Source: Tupaia tana
Lineage: Eukaryota; Chordata; Mammalia; Scandentia; Tupaiidae
Direction: 5' to 3'
Assembly (NCBI GenBank): GCA_026018925.1
Contig: JAKSZU010000518.1
Location: 1 to 64,000 of the forward strand
DNA: 64,000 bases
Shown piece by piece: positions 53,201-64,000 of this stretch (its first letter is position 1; every line of letters begins with the position of its first letter). The notes under the pieces were generated by a model. That model saw nothing but the letters and a program-made list of their open reading frames with translations, made no database searches and was not told the origin of the DNA. Position numbers and translations under genes: made by a program.

Positions 53201-54304
53201 CTTGCAGGTGACGCTATTGCCTGCTGGCAGTCCAGGAAGTTCTGGGGGGAGAAGGAGGGCTAGGTGTTAAAAAGAGAATGCAGGGGGGTCAAGGGAAAAG
53301 AAAAGAGAAAAAAAAAAAAAACCCGCCTTAAGGCGATCCTGGCTACCTACCTAGAAGGTGGAGTCTGGGGCCTGGGGGTCTGGAAGTGGGGTGGGGGTCA
53401 GAGGTGACCCTCCCTCAGTGTCCCTTGCTGGCCAGAGGCTTGCAGGTGACGCTATTGCCTGCTGGCAGTCCAGGAAGGTCTGGGGGGAGAAGGAGGGCTA
53501 GGTGTTAAAAAGAGAATGCAGGGGGGTCAAGGGAAAAGAAAAGAGAAAAAAAAATAAAAAACCCGCCTTAAGGCGATCCTGGCTACCTACCTAGAAGGTG
53601 GAGTCTGGGGCTTGGGGGTCTGGAAGTGGGGTGGGGGTCAGAGGTGACCCTCCCTCAGTGTCCCTTGCTGGCCAGAGGCTTGCAGGTGACGCTATTGCCT
53701 GCTGGCAGTCCAGGAAGGTCTGGGGGGAGAAGGAGGGCTGGGTGTTAAAAAGAGAATGCGGGGGGGTCAAGGGAAAAGAAAAGAGAAAAAAAAAAAACCC
53801 GCCTTAAGGCGATCCTGGCTACCTACCTAGAAGGTGGAGTCTGGGGCCTGGGGGTCTGGAAGTGGGTTGGGGGTCAGAGGTGACCATCCCTCAGTGTCCC
53901 TTGCTGGCCAGAGGCTTGCAGGTGACGCTATTGCCTGCTGGCAGTCCAGGAAGGTCTGGGGGGAGAAGGAGGGCTAGGTGTTAAAAAGAGAATGCAGGGG
54001 GGTGAAGGGAAAAGAAAAGAGAAAAAAAAAAAAACCTGCCTTAAAGCGATCCTGGCTAACTACCTAGAAGGTGGAGTCTGGGGCCTGGGGGTCTGGTAGT
54101 GGGGTGGGGGTCAGAGCTGACCCTCCCTCAGTGTCCCTTGCTGGCCAGAGACTTGCAGGACACGCTATTGCCTGCTGGCAGTCCAGGAAGTTCTGGGGGG
54201 AGAAGGAGGGCTAGGTGTTAAAAAGAGAATGCAGGGGGGTCAAGGGAAAAGAAAAGAGAAAAAAAATAAAAAACCTGCCTTAAGGCGATCCTGGCTACCT
54301 ACCT
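50201..54304 (+). repeat. Interleaved duplication family, second part
   Basis: A third TTGCATGCTGG to GACACTCCATCAG run starts at 50355, 3,339 bp after the second. CTGGGAGTCTGG (51465) and GGGGATCTGG (51703) keep the 3.34 kb offset. TTGCGGGCCAG (52949), the T-interrupted A-tract (53555), the ATGCGGGGG unit (53740) and GACCATCCC (53882) sit 4.29-4.30 kb after their first-part partners. About four units were therefore gained between 51.9 and 52.9 kb. Confidence 0.82.
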
Positions 54305-54543
54305 AGAAGGTGGAGTCTGGGGCCTGGGGGTCTGGAAGTGGGGTGGGGGTCAGAGGGGACCCTCCCTAGTGTCCCTTGCTGGCCAGAGACTTGCAGGACA
54401 CGCTATTGCCTGCTGGCAGTCCAGGAAGGTCTGGGGGGAGAAGGAGGGCTAGGTGTTAAAAAGAGAATGCAGGGGGGTCAAGGGAAAAGAAAAGAGAAAA
54501 AAAAGAAAAAAACCCGCCTTATGGTGATCCTGGCTACCTACCT
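54305..54543 (+). repeat. Variant unit Z6
   Basis: Linked set with private changes GAGGGGACCC and CTTATGGTGATCC. It is the only Z unit beyond 44 kb, more than 10 kb from its nearest relative. It is preceded by a CCTGCC unit with AAGTTCTGG, as Z3-Z5 are. Confidence 0.88.
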
Positions 54544-57500
54544 AGAAGGTGGAGTCTGGGGCCTGGGTGTCTGGAAGTGGGGTGGGGGTCAGAAGTGACC
54601 CACCCTCAGTGTCCCTTGCTGGCCAGAGGCTTGCAGGTGACGCTATTGCCTGCTGGCAGTCCAGGAAGGTCTGGGGGGAGAAGGAAGGCTAGGTGTTAAA
54701 AAGAGAATGCAGGGGGGTCAAGGGAAAAGAAAAGAGAAAAAAAAAAAAAAAACCGTCTTAAGGCGATCCTGGCTACCTACCTAGAAGGTGGAGTCTCGGG
54801 CCTGGGGGTCTGGAAGTGGGGTGGGGGTCAGAGGTGACCCTCCCTCAGTGTCCCTTGCTGGCCAGAGGCTTGCAGGTGACGCTATTGCCTGCTGGCAGTC
54901 CAGGAAGGTCCGGGGGGAGAAGGAGGGCTAGGTGTTAAAAAGAGAATGCAGGGGGGTCAAGGGAAAAGAAAAGAGAAAAAAAAAAAAACCCGCCTTAAGG
55001 CGATCCTGGCTACCTACCTAGAAGGTGGAGTCTGGGGCCTGGGGGTCTGGAAGTGGGGTGGGGGTCAGAGGTGTCCCTCCCTCAGTGTCCCTTGCTGGCC
55101 AGAGGCTTGCAGGTGACGCTATTGCCTGCTGGCAGTCCAGGAAGGTCTGGGGGGAGAAGGAGGGCTAGGTGTTAAAAAGAGAATGCAGGGGGGTCAAGGG
55201 AAAAGAAAAGAGAAAAAAAAAAAAACCCGCCTTAAGGCGATCCTGGCTACCTACCTAGAAGGTGGAGTCTGGGGCCTGGGGGTCTGGAAGTGGGGTGGGG
55301 GTCAGAGGTGACCCTCCCTCAGTGTGCCTTGCTGGCCAGAGGCTTGCAGGTGACGCTATTGCCTGCTGGCAGTCCAGGAAGGTCTGGGGGGAGAAGGAGG
55401 GCTAGGTGTTAAAAAGAGAATGCAGGGGGGTCAAGGGAAAAGAAAAGAGAAAAAAAAAAAAAACCTGCCTTAAGGCGATCCTGGCTACCTACCTAGAAGG
55501 TGGAGTCTGGGGCCTGGGGGTCTGGAAGTGGGGTGGGGTTCAGAGGTGACCCTCCCTCAGTGTCTCTTGCTGGCCAGAGACTTGCAGGACAGGCTATTGC
55601 CTGCTGGCAGTCCAGGAAGGTCTGGGGGGAGAAGGAGGGCTAGGTGTTAAAAAGAGAATGCAGGGGGGTCAAGGGAAAAGAAAAGAGAAAAAAAAAAAAA
55701 ACCCGCCTTAAGGCGATCCTGGCTACCTACCTAGAAGGTGGAGTCTGGGGCCTGGGGGTCTGGAAGTGGGGTGGGGGTCAGAGGTGACCCTCCCTCAGTG
55801 TCCCTTGCTGGCCAGAGGCTTGCAGGTGACGCTATTGCCTGCTGGCAGTCCAGGAAGATCTGGGGGGAGAAGGAGGGCTAGGTGTTAAAAAGAGAATGCA
55901 GGGGGGTCAAGAGAAAAGAAAAGAGAAAAAAAAAAAAAAACCCGCCTTAAGGCGATCCTGGATACCTACCTAGAAGGTGGAGTCTGGGGCCTGGGGGTCT
56001 GGAAGTGGGGTGGGGGTCAGAGGTGACCCTCCCTCAGTGTCCCTTGCTGGCCAGAGGCTTGCAGGTGACGCTATTGCCTGCTGGCAGTCCAGGAAGGTCT
56101 GGGGGGAGAAGGAGGGCTAGGTGTTAAAAAGAGAATGCAGGGGGGTCAAGGGAAAAGAAAAGAGAAAAAAAAAAAAAAAAACCCGCCTTAAGGCGATCCT
56201 GGCTACCTTCCTAGAAGGTGGAGTCTGGGGCCTGGGGGTCTGGAAGTGGGGTGGGGGTCAGAGGTGACCCTCCCTCAGTGTCCCTTGCTGGCCAGAGGCT
56301 TGCAGGTGACGCTATTGCCTGCTGGCCGTCCAGGAAGGTCTGGGGGGAGAAGGAGGGCTAGGTGTTAAAAAGAGAATGCAGGGGGGTCAAGGGAAAAGAA
56401 AAGAGACAAAAAAAAAAAACCCGCCTTAAGGCGATCCTGGCTACCTACCTAGAAGGTGGAGACTGGGGCCTGGGGGTCTGGAAGTGGGGTGGGGGTCAGA
56501 GGTGACCCTCCCTCAGTGTCCCTTGCTGGCCAGAGGCTTGCAGGTGACGCTATTGCCTGCTGGCAGTCCAGGAAGGTCTGGGGGGAGAAGGAGGGCTAGG
56601 TGTTAAAAAGAGAATGCAGGGGGGTGAAGGGAAAAGAAAAGAGAAAAAAAAAAAAAAAAACCTGCCTTAAGGCGATCCTGGCTACCTACCTAGAAGGTGG
56701 AGTCTGGGGCCTGGGGGTCTGGAAGTGGGGTGGGGGTCAGAGGTGACCCTCCCTCAGTGTCCCTTGCTGGCCAGAGACTTGCAGGACACGCTATTGCCTG
56801 CTGGCAGTCCAGGAATTTCTGGGGGGAGAAGGAGGGCTAGGTGTTAAAAAGAGAATGCAGGGGCGTCAAGGGAAAAGAATAGAGAAAAAAAAAAAAAAAC
56901 CCGCCTTAAGTCGATCCTGGCTACCTACCTAGAAGGTGGAGTCTGGGGCCTGGGGGTCTGGAAGTGGGGTGGGGGTCAGAGGTGACCCTCCCTCAGTGTC
57001 CCTTGCTGGCCAGAGGCTTGCAGGTGACGCTATTGCCTGCTGGCTGTCCAGGAAGGTCTGGGGGGAGAAGGAGGGCTAGGTGTTAAAAAGAGAATGCAGG
57101 GGGGTCAAGGGAAAAGAAAAGAGAAAAAAAAAAAAAAACCCGCCTTAAAGCAATCCTGGCTACCTACCTAGAAGGTGGAGTCTGGGGCCTGGTGGTCTGG
57201 AAGTGGGGTGGGGGTCAGAGGTGACCCTCCCTCAGTGTCCCTTGTTGGCCAGAGGCTTGCAGGTGACGCTATTGCCTGCTGGCAGTCCAGGAAGGTCTGG
57301 GGGGAGAAGGAGGGCTAGGTGTTAAAAAGAGAATGCAGGGGGGTCAAGGGAAAAGAAAAGAGAAAAAAAAAAAAACCCGCTTTAAGGCGATCCTGGCTAC
57401 CTACCTAGAAGGTGGAGTCTGGGGCCTGGGGGTCTGGAAGTGGGGTGGGGGTCAGAGGTGACCCTCCCTCAGTGTCCCTTGCTGGCCAGAGGCTTGCAGG

Positions 57501-60500
57501 TGACGCTATTGCCTGCTGGCAGTCCAGGAAGGTCTGGGGGGAGAAGGAAGGCTAGGTGTTAAAAAGAGAATGCAGGGGGGTCAAGGGAAAAGAAAAGAGA
57601 AAAAAAAAAAAAAACCGTCTTAAGGCGATCCTGGCTACCTACCTAGAAGGTGGAGTCTCGGGCCTGGGGGTCTGGAAGTGGGGTGGGGGTCAGAGGTGAC
57701 CCTCCCTCAGTGTCCCTTGCTGGCCAGAGGCTTGCAGGTGACGCTATTGCCTGCTGGCAGTCCAGGAAGGTCTGGGGGGAGAAGGAGGGCTAGGTGTTAA
57801 AAAGAGAATGCAGGGGGGTCAAGGGAAAAGAAAAGAGAAAAAAAAAAAAAAACCCGCCTTAAGGCGATCCTGGCTACCTACCTAGAAGGTGGAGTCTGGG
57901 GCCTGGGGGTCTGGAAGTGGGGTGGGGGTCAGAGGTGACCCTCCCTCAGTGTCCCTTGCTGGCCAGAGGCTTGCAGGTGACGCTATTGCCTGCTGGCAGT
58001 CCAGGAAGGTCTGGGGGGAGAAGGAGGGCTAGGTGTTAAAAAGAGAATGCAGGGGGGTCAAGGGAAAAGAAAAGAGAAAAAAAAAAAAAAAACCTGCCTT
58101 AAGGCGATCCTGGCTACCTACCTAGAAGGTGGAGTCTGGGGCCTGGGGGTCTGGAAGTGGGGTGGGGGTCAGAGGTGACCCTCCCTCAGTGTCCCTTGCT
58201 GGCCAGAGACTTGCAGGACACGCTATTGCCTGCTGGCAGTCCAGGAAGTTCTGGGGGGGAGAAGGAGGGCTAGGTGTTAAAAAGAGAATGCAGGGGGGTC
58301 AAGGGAAAAGAAAAGAGAAAAAAAAAAAAAAACCCGTCTTAAGGCGATCCTGGCTACCTACCTAGAAGGTGGAGTCTGGGTCCTGGGGGTCTGGAAGTGG
58401 GGTGGGGGTCAGAGGTGACCCTCCCTCAGTGTCCCTTGCTGGCCAGAGGCTTGCAGGGGACGCTATTGCCTGCTGGCAGTCCAGGAAGGTCTGGGGGGAG
58501 AAGGAGGTCTAGGTGTTAAAAAGAGAATGTAGGGGGGTCAAGGGAAAAGAAAAGAGAAAAAAAAAAAAAACCCGCCTTAAGGCGATCCTGGCTACCTACC
58601 TAGAAGGTGGAGTCTGGGGCCTGGGGGTCTGGAAGTGGGGTGGGGGTCAGAGGTGACCCTCCCTCAGTGTCCCTTGCTGGCCAGAGGCTTGCAGGTGACG
58701 CTATTGCCTGCTGGCAGTCCAGGAAGGTCTGGGGGGAGAAGGAAGGCTAGGTGTTAAAAAGAGAATGCAGGGGGGTCAAGGGAAAAGAAAAGAGAAAAAA
58801 AAAAAAAAACCGTCTTAAGGCGATCCTGGCTACCTACCTAGAAGGTGGAGTCTCGGGCCTGGGGGTCTGGAAGTGGGGTGGGGGTCAGAGGTGACCCTCC
58901 CTCAGTGTCCCTTGCTGGCCAGAGGCTTGCAGGTGACGCTATTGCCTGCTGGCAGTCCAGGAAGGTCTGGGGGGAGAAGGAGGGCTAGGTGTTAAAAAGA
59001 GAATGCAGGGGGGTCAAGGGAAAAGAAAAGAGAAAAAAAAAAAAAAACCCGCCTTAAGGCGATCCTGGCTACCTACCTAGAAGGTGGAGTCTGGGGCCTG
59101 GGGGTCTGGAAGTGGGGTGGGGGTCAGAGGTGACCCTCCCTCAGTGTCCCTTGCTGGCCAGAGGCTTGCAGGTGACGCTATTGCCTGCTGGCAGTCCAGG
59201 AAGGTCTGGGGGGAGAAGGAGGGCTAGGTGTTAAAAAGAGAATGCAGGGGGGTCAAGGGAAAAGAAAAGAGAAAAAAAAAAAAAAAACCCGCCTTAAGGC
59301 GATCCTGGCTACCTACCTAGAAGGTGGAGTCTGGGGCCTGGGGGTCTGGAAGTGGGGTGGGGGTCAGAGGTGACCCTCCCTCAGTGTCCCTTGCTGGCCA
59401 GAGGCTTGCAGGTGACGCTATTGCCTGCTGGCAGTCCAGGAAGGTCTGGGGGGAGAAGGAGGGCTAGGTGTTAAAAAGAGAATGCAGGGGGGTCAAGGGA
59501 AAAGAAAAGAGAAAAAAAAAAAAAACCTGCCTTAAGGCGATCCTGGCTACCTACCTAGAAGGTGGAGTCTGGGGCCTGGGGGTCTGGAAGTGGGGTGGGG
59601 GTCAGAGGTGACCCTCCCTCAGTGTCCCTTGCTGGCCAGAGACTTGCAGGACACGCTATTGCCTGCTGGCAGTCCAGGAAGTTCTGGGGGGAGAAGGAGG
59701 GCTAGGTGTTAAAAAGAGAATGCAGGGGGGTCAAGGCAAAAGAAAAGAGAAAAAAAAAAAAAAAACCCGTCTTAAGGCGATCCTGGCTACCTACCTAGAA
59801 GGTGGAGTCTGGGTCCTGGGGGTCTGGAAGTGGGGTGGGGGTCAGAGGTGACCCTCCCTCAGTGTCCCTTGCTGGCCAGAGGCTTGCAGGGGACGCTATT
59901 GCCTGCTGGCAGTCCAGGAAGGTCTGGGGGGGAGAAGGAGGTCTAGGTGTTAAAAAGAGAATGTAGGGGGGTCAAGGGAAAAGAAAAGAGAAAAAAAAAA
60001 AAAAACCCGCCTTAAGGCGATCCTGGCTACCTACCTAGAAGGTGGAGTCTGGGGCCTGGGGGTCTGGAAGTGGGGTGGGGGTCAGAGGTGACCCTCCCTT
60101 AGTGTCCCTTGCTGGCCAGAGGCTTGCAGGTGACGCTATTGCCTGCTGGCAGTCCAGGAAGGTCTGGGGGGAGAAGGAGGGCTAGGTGTTAAAAAGAGAA
60201 TGCAGGGGGGTCAAGGGAAAAGAAAAGAGAAAAAAAAAAAAAAAAACCCGCCTTAAGGCGATCCTGGCTACCTACCTAGAAGGTGGATTCTGGGGCCTGG
60301 GGGTCTGGAAGTGGGGTGGGGGTCAGAGGTGACCCTCCCTCAGTGTCCCTTGCTGGCCAGAGGCTTGCAGGTGACGCTATTGCCTGCTGGCAGTCCAGGA
60401 AGGTCCGGGGGGAGAAGGAGGGCTAGGTGTTAAAAAGAGAATGCAGGGGGGTCAAGGGAAAAGAAAAGAGAAAAAAAAAAAAACCCGCCTTAAGGCGATC

Positions 60501-63500
60501 CTGGCTACCTACCTAGAAGGTGGAGTCTGGGGCCTGGGGGTCTGGAAGTGGGGTGGGGGTCAGAGGTGTCCCTCCCTCAGTGTCCCTTGCTGGCCAGAGG
60601 CTTGCAGGTGACGCTATTGCCTGCTGGCAGTCCAGGAAGGTCTGGGGGGAGAAGGAGGGCTAGGTGTTAAAAAGAGAATGCAGGGGGGTCAAGGGAAAAG
60701 AAAAGAGAAAAAAAAAAAAAACCCGCCTTAAGGCGATCCTGGCTACCTACCTAGAAGGTGGAGTCTGGGGCCTGGGGGTCTGGAAGTGGGGTGGGGGTCA
60801 GAGGTGACCCTCCCTCAGTGTGCCTTGCTGGCCAGAGGCTTGCAGGTGACGCTATTGCCTGCTGGCAGTCCAGGAAGGTCTGGGGGGAGAAGGAGGGCTA
60901 GGTGTTAAAAAGAGAATGCAGGGGGGTCAAGGGAAAAGAAAAGAGAAAAAAAAAAAAAAACCTGCCTTAAGGCGATCCTGGCTACCTACCTAGAAGGTGG
61001 AGTCTGGGGCCTGGGGGTCTGGAAGTGGGGTGGGGGTCAGAGGTGACCCTCCCTCAGTGTCCCTTGCTGGCCAGAGACTTGCAGGACAGGCTATTGCCTG
61101 CTGGCAGTCCAGGAAGGTCTGGGGGGAGAAGGAGGGCTAGGTGTTAAAAAGAGAATGCAGGGGGGTCAAGGGAAAAGAAAAGAGAAAAAAAAAAAAAACC
61201 CGCCTTAAGGCGATCCTGGCTACCTACCTAGAAGGTGGAGTCTGGGGCCTGGGGGTCTGGAAGTGGGGTGGGGGTCAGAGGTGACCCTCCCTCAGTGTCC
61301 CTTGCTGGCCAGAGGCTTGCAGGTGACGCTATTGCCTGCTGGCAGTCCAGGAAGATCTGGGGGGAGAAGGAGGGCTAGGTGTTAAAAAGAGAATGCAGGG
61401 GGGTCAAGAGAAAAGAAAAGAGAAAAAAAAAAAAAAACCCGCCTTAAGGCGATCCTGGATACCTACCTAGAAGGTGGAGTCGGGGGCCTGGGGGTCTGGA
61501 AGTGGGGTGGGGGTCAGAGGTGACCCTCCCTCAGTGTCCCTTGCTGGCCAGAGGCTTGCAGGTGACGCTATTGCCTGCTGGCAGTCCAGGAAGTTCTGGG
61601 GGGAGAAGGAGGGCTAGGTGTTAAAAAGAGAATGCAGGGGGGTCAAGGGAAAAGAAAAGAGAAAAAAAAAAAAAAAACCCGCCTTAAGGCGATCCTGGCT
61701 ACCTACCTAGAAGGTGGAGTCTGGGGCCTGGGGGTCTGGAAGTGGGGTGGGGGTCAGAGGTGACCCTCCCTCAGTGTCCCTTGCTGGCCAGAGGCTTGCA
61801 GGTGACGCTATTGCCTGCTGGCAGTCCAGGAAGGTCTGGGGGGAGAAGGAGGGCTAGGTTTTAAAAAGAGAATGCAGGGGGGTCAAGGGAAAAGAAAAGA
61901 GAAAAAAAAAAAAAACCTGCCTTAAGGCGATCCTGGCTACCTACCTAGAAGGTGGAGTCTGGGGCCTGGGGGTCTGGAAGTGGGGTGGGGGTCAGAGGTG
62001 ACCCTCCCTCAGTGTCCCTTGCTGGCCAGAGGCTTGCAGGTGACGCTATTGCCTGCTGGCAGTCCAGGAAGTTCTGGGGGGAGAAGGAGGGCTAGGTGTT
62101 AAAAAGAGAATGCAGGGGGGTCAAGGGAAAAGAAAAGAGAAAAAAAAAAAAAAAAACCTGCCTTAAGGCGATCCTGGCTACCTACCTAGAAGGTGGAGTC
62201 TGGGGCCTGGGGGTCTGGAAGTGGGGTGGGGGTCAGAGGTGACCCTCCCTCAGTGTCCCTTGCTGGCCAGAGACTTGCAGGTGACGCTATTGCCTGCTGG
62301 CAGTCCAGGAAGGTCTGGGGGGAGAAGGAGGGCTAGGTGTTAAAAAGAGAATGCAGGGGGGTCAAGGGAAAAGAAAAGAGAAAAAAAAAAAAAAAACCTG
62401 CCATAAGTCGATCCTGGCTACCTACCTAGAAGGTGGAGTCTGGGGCCTGGGGGTCTGGAAGTGGGGTGGGGGTCAGAGGTGACCCTCCCTCAGTGTCCCT
62501 TGCTGGCCAGAGACTTGCAGGACACGCTATTGCCTGCTGGCAGTCCAGGAAGGTCTGGGGGGAGAAGGACGGCAAGGTGTTAAAAAGAGAATGCAGGGGG
62601 GTCAAGGGAAAAGAAAAGAGAAAAAAAAAATAAACCCGCCTTAAGGCGATCCTGGCTACCTACCTAGAAGGTGGAGTCTGGGGCCTGGGGGTCTGGAAGT
62701 GGGGTGGGGGTCAGAGGTGACCCTCGCTCAGTGTCCTTGCTGGCCAGAGGCTTGCAGGTGACGCTATTGCCTGCTGGCAGTCCAGGAAGGTCTGGGGGGA
62801 GAAGGAGGGCTAGGTGTTAAAAAGAGAATGCAGGGGGGTCAAGGGAAAAGAAAAGAGAAAAAAAAAAAAAACCCGCCTTAAGGCGATCCTGGCTACCTAC
62901 CAAGAAGGTGGAGTCTGGGTCCTGGGGATCTGGAAGTGGGGTGGGGGTCAGAGGTGACCCTCCCTCAGTGTCCCTTGCTGGCCAGAGACTTGCAGGACAC
63001 GCTATTGCCTGCTGGCAGTCCAGGAAGTTCTGGGGGGAGAAGGAGGGCTAGGTGTTAAAAAGAGAATGCAGGGGGGTCAAGGGAAAAGACAAGAGAAAAA
63101 AAAAAAAAAAACCGCCTTAAGGCGATCCTGGCTACCTACCTAGAAGGTGGAGTCTGGGGCCTGGGGGTCTGGAAGTGGGGTGGGGGTCAGAGGTGACCCT
63201 CCCTCAGTGTCACTTGCTGGCCAGAGGCTTGCAGGTGACGCTATTGCCTGCTGGCAGTCCAGGAAGTTCTGGGGGGAGAAGGAGGGCTAGGTGTTAAAAA
63301 GAGAATGCAGGGGGGTCAAGGGAAAGGAAAAGAGAAAAAAAAAAAAACCCGCCTTATGGCGATCCTGGCTACCTACCTAGAAGGTGGAGTCTGGGGCTTG
63401 GGGGTCTGGAAGTGGGGTGGGGGTCAGAGGTGACCCTCCCTCAGTGTCCCTTGCTGGCCAGAGGCTTGCAGGTGACGCTATTGCCTGCTGGCAGTCCAGG

Positions 63501-63854
63501 AAGGTCTGGGGGGAGAAGGAGGGCTAGGTGTTAAAAAGAGAATGCAGGGGGGTCAAGGGAAAAGAAAAGAGAAAAAAAAAACAAAACCCGCCTTGAGGCG
63601 ATCATGGCTACATACCTAGATGGTGGAGTCTGGGGCCTGGGGGTCTGGATGTGGGGTGGGGGTCAGAGGTGACCCTCCCTCAGTGTCCCTTGCTGGCCAG
63701 AGGCTTGCAGGTGACGCTATTGCCTGCTGGCAGTCCAGGAAGGTCTGGGGGGAGAAGGAGGGCTAGGTGTTAAAAAGAGAATGCAGGGGGGTCAAGGGAA
63801 AAGAAAAGAGAAAAAAAAAAAAACCTGCCTTAAGGTGATCCTGGCTACCTACCT
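54305..63854 (+). repeat. Right-hand duplication family
   Basis: Paired markers 5.495-5.498 kb apart (23 units) are GGTCCGGGG (54907, 60404), GAGGTGTCCCTCC (55070, 60565), GTGTGCCTTGC (55322, 60818), GGACAGGCT (55588, 61085), CAAGAGAAAAG (55908, 61405) and TGGATACC (55959, 61457). GGAAGGCTAGG with CCGTCTTAAGG and GTCTCGGGCC recurs at 54683, 57546 and 58742. GTCTGGGTCCTGG with GCAGGGGACG and GAATGTAGGGG recurs at 58376 and 59810. There is no half-unit and no gene. Confidence 0.82.
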
Positions 63855-64000
63855 AGAAGGTGGAGTCTGGGGCCTGGGGGTCTGGAAGTGGGGTGGGGGT
63901 CAGAGGTGACCCTCCCTCAGTGTCCCTTGCTGGCCAGAGGCTTGCAGGTGACGCTATTGCCTGCTGGCAGTCCAGGAAGGTCTGGGGGGAGAAGGAGGGC
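63855..64000 (+). repeat. Last unit, cut by the window edge
   Basis: Module A is complete and module B stops after GGGGGGAGAAGGAGGGC. The unit is consensus-like, so the array shows no sign of ending at this edge. Confidence 0.95.

Larger units (their letters stand above)
1..64000. repeat. Tandem array of a ~239 bp satellite/VNTR unit filling the window
   Basis: The same unit recurs head to tail from the first base to the last. Successive copies of GCGATCCTGGCTACCTACC lie 238-240 bp apart in clean stretches, for example at about 12121, 12359, 12597, 12836 and 13076. Most of the spacing difference is A-tract length. All units read in the same orientation and no foreign insertion interrupts them. 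Both window edges fall inside a unit, so neither array end is seen. Three CpG per 238 bp, an A-tract in every unit and the lack of compact genes suggest a vertebrate, probably mammalian, satellite or giant VNTR. I do not recognise it as a named family. There is no sign that it encodes protein. Confidence 0.97.

Noticed and set aside
1..64000. CRISPR array or prokaryotic repeat system
   Set aside because: The repeats are ~239 bp with no alternating unique spacers, no cas genes, no bacterial genes, and strong CpG depletion.

Overview
The whole 64 kb window is one uninterrupted, head-to-tail tandem array of a single ~239 bp unit. It opens inside one unit and closes inside another, so the array is longer than 64 kb and no unique flanking sequence is visible. 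I find no protein-coding gene, RNA gene, transposon insertion, inverted unit, CRISPR array or prokaryotic signal. The many short open frames are phase readings of the repeat: unit length is not fixed modulo 3 and each unit carries stop triplets.

The sequence suggests a vertebrate, most probably mammalian, satellite or giant VNTR. I counted the reference unit 12379-12616 by hand: 238 bp, about 56% GC, G 89 against C 45 on the + strand, and 3 CpG where base composition predicts about 17. That CpG depletion, an A-tract of about 9-20 A, and intron-like sequence fit a methylated vertebrate genome. I do not recognise the repeat as a named family and cannot assign species or locus.

Each unit has two parts. 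Module A (129 bp, GC-rich) holds a G-run cluster able to form a long-loop G-quadruplex. Module B (about 109 bp) holds G runs, a 31 nt purine tract ending in the A-tract, and the 12 bp perfect palindrome CGCCTTAAGGCG. Eighteen times module A stands alone before a full unit, making a 1.5-unit. The joint is always at the same place, and all 18 lie in the first 41.2 kb. Assuming 239 bp per full unit, the window holds about 258 full units plus 18 half-units (estimated from length, not counted).

Layout by shared diagnostic variants (block edges approximate): 1-2009 variable units; 2010-8809 block X, first copy; 8810-10817 a repeat of about 6.2-8.2 kb; 10818-19200 block X, second copy, expanded; 19200-21650 mixed; 21650-25582 a 2.04 kb tandem pair; 25583-31850 variable single units; 31850-33100 a 720 bp pair; 33100-37800 a nested 2.4 kb pair; 37800-41372 mixed; 41373-44730 a 1.68 kb pair; 44731-54304 an interleaved duplication family with offsets of 1.2, 3.34 and 4.3 kb; 54305-64000 another with offsets of 1.2, 1.43 and 5.5 kb. 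This is what repeated unequal exchange or amplification of multi-unit blocks would leave.

Two points deserve checking first. The first ~8.1 kb carries far more single-base length changes than the rest, yet is colinear with cleaner sequence downstream, which could be an assembly artefact. And the half-unit class, with its fixed joint and linked variants, gives a readable history of how the array grew.
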